Source: an uncultured Ruminococcus sp. (GTDB lineage Bacteria > Bacillota > Clostridia > Oscillospirales > Ruminococcaceae). Taken from it: a stretch of DNA of 10,560 bases. The stretch lies in contig CAMAIG010000023.1 of NCBI GenBank assembly GCA_945835085.1, positions 1 through 10,560 of the forward strand. The letters are read 5' to 3'. Made by a program: the position numbers and the translations under genes. This document shows positions 7,213 to 10,560 of the stretch, one piece after another (positions within the stretch are counted from its first letter, which is position 1; each line of letters begins with the position of its first letter). The notes beneath the pieces were generated by a model, which was not told the origin of the DNA, searched no databases, and worked only from the letters and a program-made list of their open reading frames with translations.

Positions 7213-7986
7213 TCATTTTTCAACGCCCCTGACCTTGTCGATAGTATTCTTTTCAAGCCGTGACACCTGTGCCTGGGAGATGCCTATCTCCTCGGCTACC
7301 TCAACCTGGGTCTTTCCCCTGAAAAATCTGAGATAAAGTATCCGCTTCTCCCTTTCGGACAGAGCGGAGATGGCGTCACGAAAGGACAGCTCCTCTATCC
7401 AGCCGGAGCTGTCGGTGCCGTCCCCTATCTGGTCAAGGACATAGAGAGTGTCGCCGCCGTCGGAATAAACAGGCTCATAAAGGCTCAAAGGCTCCGAAAT
7501 GCTTTCAAGGGCAGTTACCACCTCTGCCTTTGGCACGTCTATTTCCTTTGCTATCTCCAGGATATCAGGTTCACGCTGGAGCCTTGCCGTGAGCTGCTCC
7601 CTTGCCTGCATGGCACGATAGGCAAGATCTCTCAGGCTCCTCGATACCCTTACGGGGGTGTTGTCCCTGAGATATCTCCTCAGCTCACCGCTTATCATGG
7701 GCACAGCATAGGTGGAAAAACGGACATCAAGCTCGGTATTGAAATTGTCTATCGCCTTGATAAGCCCTATGCAGCCCACCTGGAAAAGATCGTCGGGATC
7801 CTCTCCTCTCCCCGTGAATTTCTGGATAACGCTCAGCACAAGACGGAGATTTCCGCGGATAAGCTTTTCACGGGCATTGTGGTCCCCTTCTCTGCATTTT
7901 TTCAGAAGCTCGGTTTTTTCCGATTCCTTCAGAACGGTGAGCTTTGAGGTATCAAGACCGCATATATCAACCTTGTTGTAGTACAT
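7213..7986 (-). CDS. sigG: RNA polymerase sporulation sigma factor SigG
   Basis: SigG is the late forespore-specific sigma-70-family factor directing genes for spore protection and germination. The 257-aa protein aligns closely, from memory, with B. subtilis SigG: the N-terminal NKVDICGLDTSKL signature, region 2 with NLRLVLSVIQKF, DDLFQVGCIGL and FSTYAVPMISGELRRYLRD (about 36-108), PVRVSRSLRD at the start of region 3 (111-120), EPVYSDGGD (171-179), and region 4 with FFRGKTQVEVAEEIGISQAQVSRLEK (221-246, helix-turn-helix). The ATG at 7986 has AAAGGCGG eight bases upstream. SigF is the nearest alternative, but the N-terminal ICGxDTSKL and the strongly conserved tail favour SigG. The gene stands alone on the minus strand, whereas it commonly follows spoIIGA-sigE in Bacillus and many clostridia. 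Its presence implies an organism, or recent ancestor, able to sporulate. Confidence 0.95.
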   Translation of the reverse strand: MYYNKVDICGLDTSKLTVLKESEKTELLKKCREGDHNAREKLIRGNLRLVLSVIQKFTGRGEDPDDLFQVGCIGLIKAIDNFNTELDVRFSTYAVPMISGELRRYLRDNTPVRVSRSLRDLAYRAMQAREQLTARLQREPDILEIAKEIDVPKAEVVTALESISEPLSLYEPVYSDGGDTLYVLDQIGDGTDSSGWIEELSFRDAISALSEREKRILYLRFFRGKTQVEVAEEIGISQAQVSRLEKNTIDKVRGVEK

Positions 7987-8019
7987 TCCGATAACCGCCT
8001 TTGCAGAAGATTACGGTAA

Positions 8020-8049
8020 AATTATTGACCCTGCACCCTTTTCTTATGC
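8020..8049 (-). promoter_or_regulatory. Candidate forespore (SigF/SigG-type) promoter for sigG
   Basis: On the minus strand, GCATA (8049-8045) followed after 18 bp by AATAATT (8026-8020) partly matches a SigG-type promoter (GHATR, 17-18 bp, CATnHTA). It would start near 8013, about 27 nt before the sigG ATG. The -10 match is imperfect, and no sigma-A promoter is obvious in this position. Autoregulation of sigG is known in B. subtilis, which makes the reading plausible but not proven. Confidence 0.3.
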
Positions 8050-8079
8050 ATAAAAGGAGCTATGCAAATATTTCCACTC

Positions 8080-8108
8080 TTGACAAAGACTGTTACAGAG
8101 CGTATAAT
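8080..8108 (+). promoter_or_regulatory. Perfect consensus sigma-A promoter for the GH3 lipoprotein gene
   Basis: TTGACA (8080-8085), a 17-bp spacer and TATAAT (8103-8108) match the vegetative consensus at all twelve positions. The start would be near 8115, leaving about 29 nt before the GTG start at 8144. It faces away from sigG, whose candidate promoter begins about 30 bp upstream. Confidence 0.85.
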
Positions 8109-8143
8109 AGTGATTAAGCAAAATCATGCAAAGGAATGATAAT

Positions 8144-9400
8144 GTGAGATATTTCCCACTGACAGCAGCACTGCTTAGCATTTTTATGCTGACAGGCTGT
8201 GAGTCAATAAAAGAAACTGTCAGCAATTTCATAGATACCGATGCAAATATCGGCAAGAACGCCCCTGCGGTAATGGGCACAATTGCCGACATTGACGCTC
8301 TTAACGAAGCCGCCGAGGAAGCGGAGGAGGCAAAGCTTACCCCCGAGGAAAAGGCCGAGCGTGAAAGAAAGGCAAAGCTTGAAAAGCTTACGAAAAGAGC
8401 CGAGGAGCTGCTTGATGAAATGACCCTTGAGGAAAAGGCAGCACAGCTTCTGCTTGTAAGGCTCCCCAAGGAGGCTGCCGCCGCCGCAGAGCAGTATCGG
8501 TTCGGCGGATATACCATGTACGCTGAGGATTTTAAGAACGAAACTCCGGAGAGCATAAAGGAGCTTACCGCCGCTATCGGAGAAGCTTCCAAGGTTTCAC
8601 CCTTTATCGCCGTTGACGAGGAGGGCGGAACGGTGGTAAGAGTCAGCAAATACACACAGTTCAGAGAAGAGCCCTTTTCATCTCCCCAGCTCCTTTTTGA
8701 GCGTGGAGGAACAGAGCTTCTGGAGATAGACACCGAGGAAAAGGCAAAGCTGCTCACATCACTTGGCATCAATCTTAACCTTGCTCCCGTGGCGGATATT
8801 TCCCTTGACGAGGAAAGCTGTATTTATCCCAGGACCATGGGTCAGAACGCCGAGGGCACCTCCGAGGCTGTCAGCACCATAGTAAGGGTATCAAACAGCA
8901 AAAAGCTCGCTTCCTGTCTTAAGCATTTCCCGGGGTATGGGGAAAATACGGACACCCACAGCGGTGCCGCTCATGACGAGCGTGAGCTTTACGAATTCTA
9001 CAACCGTGATTTCCTGCCCTTTGAAGCGGGTATCAACGCCGATACGGACAAAACTCCTGCGGTAATGGTGGGTCACACGATCTACGACAGCATTGACCCC
9101 GATGTTCCCGCATCCCTTTCGGAGGTCATTCACGATACACTGAGGGAAAGGCTTGGATTTGACGGGGTAATTATCACCGACGACATGGGAATGGACGCTA
9201 TAACGGGCTATGAAACGGAAAGCTCCGTCTATGTTCTCGGCATTAAGGCAGGAAATGATATGCTCTGCGTTTCCGACGGAGAAGCCGCTCTGAATGACAT
9301 TCTTGCGGCTCTGGAAAACGAGGAGCTTACGGAAAAAGAGATAAACAAGCACGTTCTGCGCATACTGATAATGAAGCTGCAGTACAGCATCATAAAATAG
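8144..9400 (+). CDS. Glycoside hydrolase family 3 lipoprotein, NagZ-like beta-N-acetylhexosaminidase
   Basis: GH3 NagZ-type enzymes remove terminal N-acetylglucosamine from muropeptides or other beta-linked amino sugars. The GTG start at 8144 is chosen because AAAGGA lies eight bases upstream and it yields a clean lipoprotein signal peptide, MRYFPLTAALLSIFMLTGC, with lipidated C19; the ATG at 8126 would add six residues and lacks a good ribosome binding site. The protein is 418 aa. Residues about 52-95 form a highly charged, probably helical or coiled-coil stalk. The catalytic barrel then shows VDEEGG (157-162), YPRTMG (228-233), KHFPGYG (260-266), the acid/base dyad D270-T-H272 and the nucleophile D346 in TDDMGM. 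All key NagZ-type residues are present; the usual PGHG is PGYG. The C-terminal half of larger GH3 enzymes is absent. It is probably membrane-anchored outside the cell and involved in wall turnover. Exact substrate is inferred. Confidence 0.92.
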   Translation: MRYFPLTAALLSIFMLTGCESIKETVSNFIDTDANIGKNAPAVMGTIADIDALNEAAEEAEEAKLTPEEKAERERKAKLEKLTKRAEELLDEMTLEEKAAQLLLVRLPKEAAAAAEQYRFGGYTMYAEDFKNETPESIKELTAAIGEASKVSPFIAVDEEGGTVVRVSKYTQFREEPFSSPQLLFERGGTELLEIDTEEKAKLLTSLGINLNLAPVADISLDEESCIYPRTMGQNAEGTSEAVSTIVRVSNSKKLASCLKHFPGYGENTDTHSGAAHDERELYEFYNRDFLPFEAGINADTDKTPAVMVGHTIYDSIDPDVPASLSEVIHDTLRERLGFDGVIITDDMGMDAITGYETESSVYVLGIKAGNDMLCVSDGEAALNDILAALENEELTEKEINKHVLRILIMKLQYSIIK

Positions 9401-9405
9401 CATAA

Positions 9406-9437
9406 GGGGGCTGCTGCACTGCTGTGGGCAGCCCTTT
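9406..9437 (+). terminator. Terminator-like hairpin between the GH3 gene and dagK
   Basis: GGGCTGC at 9408-9414 pairs with GCAGCCC at 9428-9434, extendable outward by two G-T wobbles and an A-T pair. Only three Ts follow (CCCTTTCGG), so it is a weak intrinsic terminator that may let part of the transcript continue into the next gene. The stem start GGGCTGCTG is shared with the hairpin at 261-293. Confidence 0.5.
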
Positions 9438-9467
9438 CGGATAATATCATTTTAAGGAGTGAGCCTT

Positions 9468-10373
9468 ATGAAGCGGCTTTTGTTTGTATATAACCGTCAT
9501 TCGGGAAAGGGGCAGATAGCGCTGCATCTTTCCGAGATAATGGACATTTTCACAAAGAGCGGCTATGATGTTACCATTCACCCGACCCAGTGCCGCAATG
9601 ACGCCTATGAGGTGGTGAAGGAAAGGGCAGGGGAATTCGATCTTGTGGTATGCAGCGGCGGCGACGGCACCACAAACGAAACCATCAAGGGAATAATGGA
9701 CGGCGGTCATCACGTTCCCGTGGGAACGATCCCTGCGGGCACCATGAACGATTTTGCAACGAGCCTGGGCATTCCGAGAAGTATGCCCGACGCTGCCCGT
9801 ACCATAATGGAGGGCACTCCCGAATATGTGGACATAGGCGCATTTAACGATCAGTTTTTCACCTATGTGGCAGCCTTCGGAGCATTCACCAAGGTAAGCT
9901 ATGAAACCGACCAGCAGCTTAAAAATTCTCTGGGGGTGCTTGCCTATTTCATTGAAGCGATAAAGACCATTGACCGCAATCAGCATTACAGGATAAAGAT
10001 AACCTGTGACGGCAGGACGGTGGAGGACGAATTCATTTTCGGAATGGTGGCAAATTCCCTTTCCGTAGGCGGCATAAAGGGGCTTGCGGGAAATGATATC
10101 CGAATGAACGACGGCATTTTTGAGGGGATATTCATCAAGCGTCCCGCAACGCTAATTGAGTTCCAGCAGATGCTCAATGCACTTATCAGAAAGGAGTTTG
10201 ACTCGCCCTATTTTTACTATTTCAAGTCCTCGGCATTTGAGTTTGAATCGGACGGCACAGTGCCATGGACTCTTGACGGTGAATACGGCGGCAGCAGCAG
10301 CAGTATCAATCTCTGCGTAATGCATAACGTGCTGAAAATAGTTATTGACAAGAACAAGGCTGCGGGGCTTTGA
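9468..10373 (+). CDS. Diacylglycerol kinase / lipid kinase of the DagK-YegS family
   Basis: Members of this family phosphorylate diacylglycerol or related lipids using ATP at the membrane surface, recycling diacylglycerol released during lipoteichoic acid and membrane glycolipid synthesis. The 301-aa length is typical. Motifs are the N-terminal VYNRHSGKG nucleotide-binding segment (7-15), CSGGDGTTNE (62-71, GGDGT), VGTIPAGTMNDFA (85-97), GGIKGLAGNDIRMNDGIFEG in the C-terminal lobe, and LDGEYGG near the end. The ATG at 9468 has AAGGAG (9454-9459) eight bases upstream; the in-frame GTG at 9459 overlaps that site and is rejected. No good promoter is visible in the 67 bp after the GH3 gene, so it is probably expressed by readthrough of the 9408 hairpin. 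dagK (B. subtilis DgkB) is the likely assignment, but the lipid substrate cannot be fixed from sequence, so no symbol is given. Confidence 0.93.
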   Translation: MKRLLFVYNRHSGKGQIALHLSEIMDIFTKSGYDVTIHPTQCRNDAYEVVKERAGEFDLVVCSGGDGTTNETIKGIMDGGHHVPVGTIPAGTMNDFATSLGIPRSMPDAARTIMEGTPEYVDIGAFNDQFFTYVAAFGAFTKVSYETDQQLKNSLGVLAYFIEAIKTIDRNQHYRIKITCDGRTVEDEFIFGMVANSLSVGGIKGLAGNDIRMNDGIFEGIFIKRPATLIEFQQMLNALIRKEFDSPYFYYFKSSAFEFESDGTVPWTLDGEYGGSSSSINLCVMHNVLKIVIDKNKAAGL

Positions 10374-10410
10374 TTAACACGAAAAATCTGCACAAATAAG
10401 CGCAAGTTAA

Positions 10411-10560
10411 AAGTTTCGTCCACCTTTTCCAAAGGTGGCGGGGGGTCAAGGGGGGCGGAGCCACCTTGTCGCCCTCCGCAGAGGGCGAAATCCCCTTATC
10501 CTTCCAGAACGGAGCAAGGGGTGAGAAATGCGACAGCATTTCGAGGGGAGGCGAACAAGA
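10411..10560. repeat. Hairpin-rich non-coding repeat-like element, continuing past the window end
   Basis: Four or five stem-loops are packed in sequence: CCACCTTT/AAAGGTGG at 10420-10427 and 10431-10438 with a 3-nt loop; CAAGG/CCTTG at 10447-10451 and 10464-10468; TCGCCCTC/GAGGGCGA at 10469-10476 and 10481-10488 with a 4-nt loop; CCCCTT/AAGGGG at 10492-10497 and 10516-10521; and GAAATGC/GCATTTC at 10525-10531 and 10536-10542 with a GACA loop. Base composition shifts to G/C-rich runs unlike the neighbouring gene. None of the stems is followed by a T tract, so they are not ordinary terminators. I recall similar GTTTCGTCCACCTTT...AAAGGTGGCGGGGG blocks as a dispersed repeat in Ruminococcus-type genomes, but this was not searched. 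There is no credible gene in it. Confidence 0.55.

Noticed and set aside
8061..8138. Small plus-strand frame starting ATGCAAATATTTCC after AGGAGC (25 codons)
   Set aside because: It has a good-looking ribosome site but spans the consensus promoter at 8080-8108, so it would not be on that transcript; a chance frame is more likely.
8044..8772. A 242-codon minus-strand frame opposite the GH3 gene
   Set aside because: Serine-rich shadow of the plus-strand coding sequence with no recognisable domain.
1..10560. A novel multi-gene defence or mobile system
   Set aside because: All genes except one lipoprotein belong to well-known housekeeping, sporulation or envelope families, and no CRISPR, toxin-antitoxin, recombinase or phage gene was seen.

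Overview
The window looks like ordinary chromosomal DNA of a Gram-positive, low-to-moderate G+C member of the Clostridia. A Ruminococcus-like (Oscillospiraceae) lineage is my best guess. The grounds are a forespore sigma factor (sigG), the Firmicutes-type lon-ysxC gene pair, strong AGGA-type ribosome binding sites, sigma-A promoters with 17-bp spacers, two lipoproteins with short signal peptides, and palindromic repeats at both ends of a kind I associate with Ruminococcus genomes. The taxonomic call is inference; no marker such as rRNA is present.

Left part (1-6096). A possible gene tail ends at 35. It is followed by a compact palindromic, MITE-like element (39-203) and a terminator hairpin (261-293). 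Four minus-strand genes then read leftward. pyrB (aspartate carbamoyltransferase) has its own promoter. lon (ATP-dependent protease) starts from a separate promoter and is followed 4 nt later by ysxC (ribosome-assembly GTPase). lysA (diaminopimelate decarboxylase) comes last. lon-ysxC-lysA looks like one operon, with a hairpin straddling the ysxC stop codon.

Right part (6096-10560). A divergent control region between pyrB and a plus-strand lipoprotein gene carries a sigma-A promoter in each direction and a perfect 12-bp palindrome against one -35 box. The lipoprotein has a Thr/Glu-rich linker and no recognised function. sigG lies on the minus strand by itself, without the usual spoIIGA-sigE neighbours. 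A second plus-strand transcript starts at a perfect consensus sigma-A promoter (TTGACA-17-TATAAT). It encodes a NagZ-like GH3 lipoprotein and then, beyond a weak terminator-like hairpin, a DagK/YegS-family lipid kinase. The last 150 bases are non-coding and packed with hairpins, resembling a dispersed repeat that runs off the end of the window.

The genes are mostly housekeeping: lysine and cell-wall precursor synthesis, pyrimidine synthesis, protein quality control, ribosome assembly, sporulation and envelope metabolism. I found no defence island, CRISPR array, tRNA or rRNA, and no convincing undescribed multi-gene system. The points most worth a second look are the PyrI-like zinc ribbon fused to the end of PyrB, the two palindromic repeat elements, the palindromic operator candidate at 6171, and the isolated sigG.
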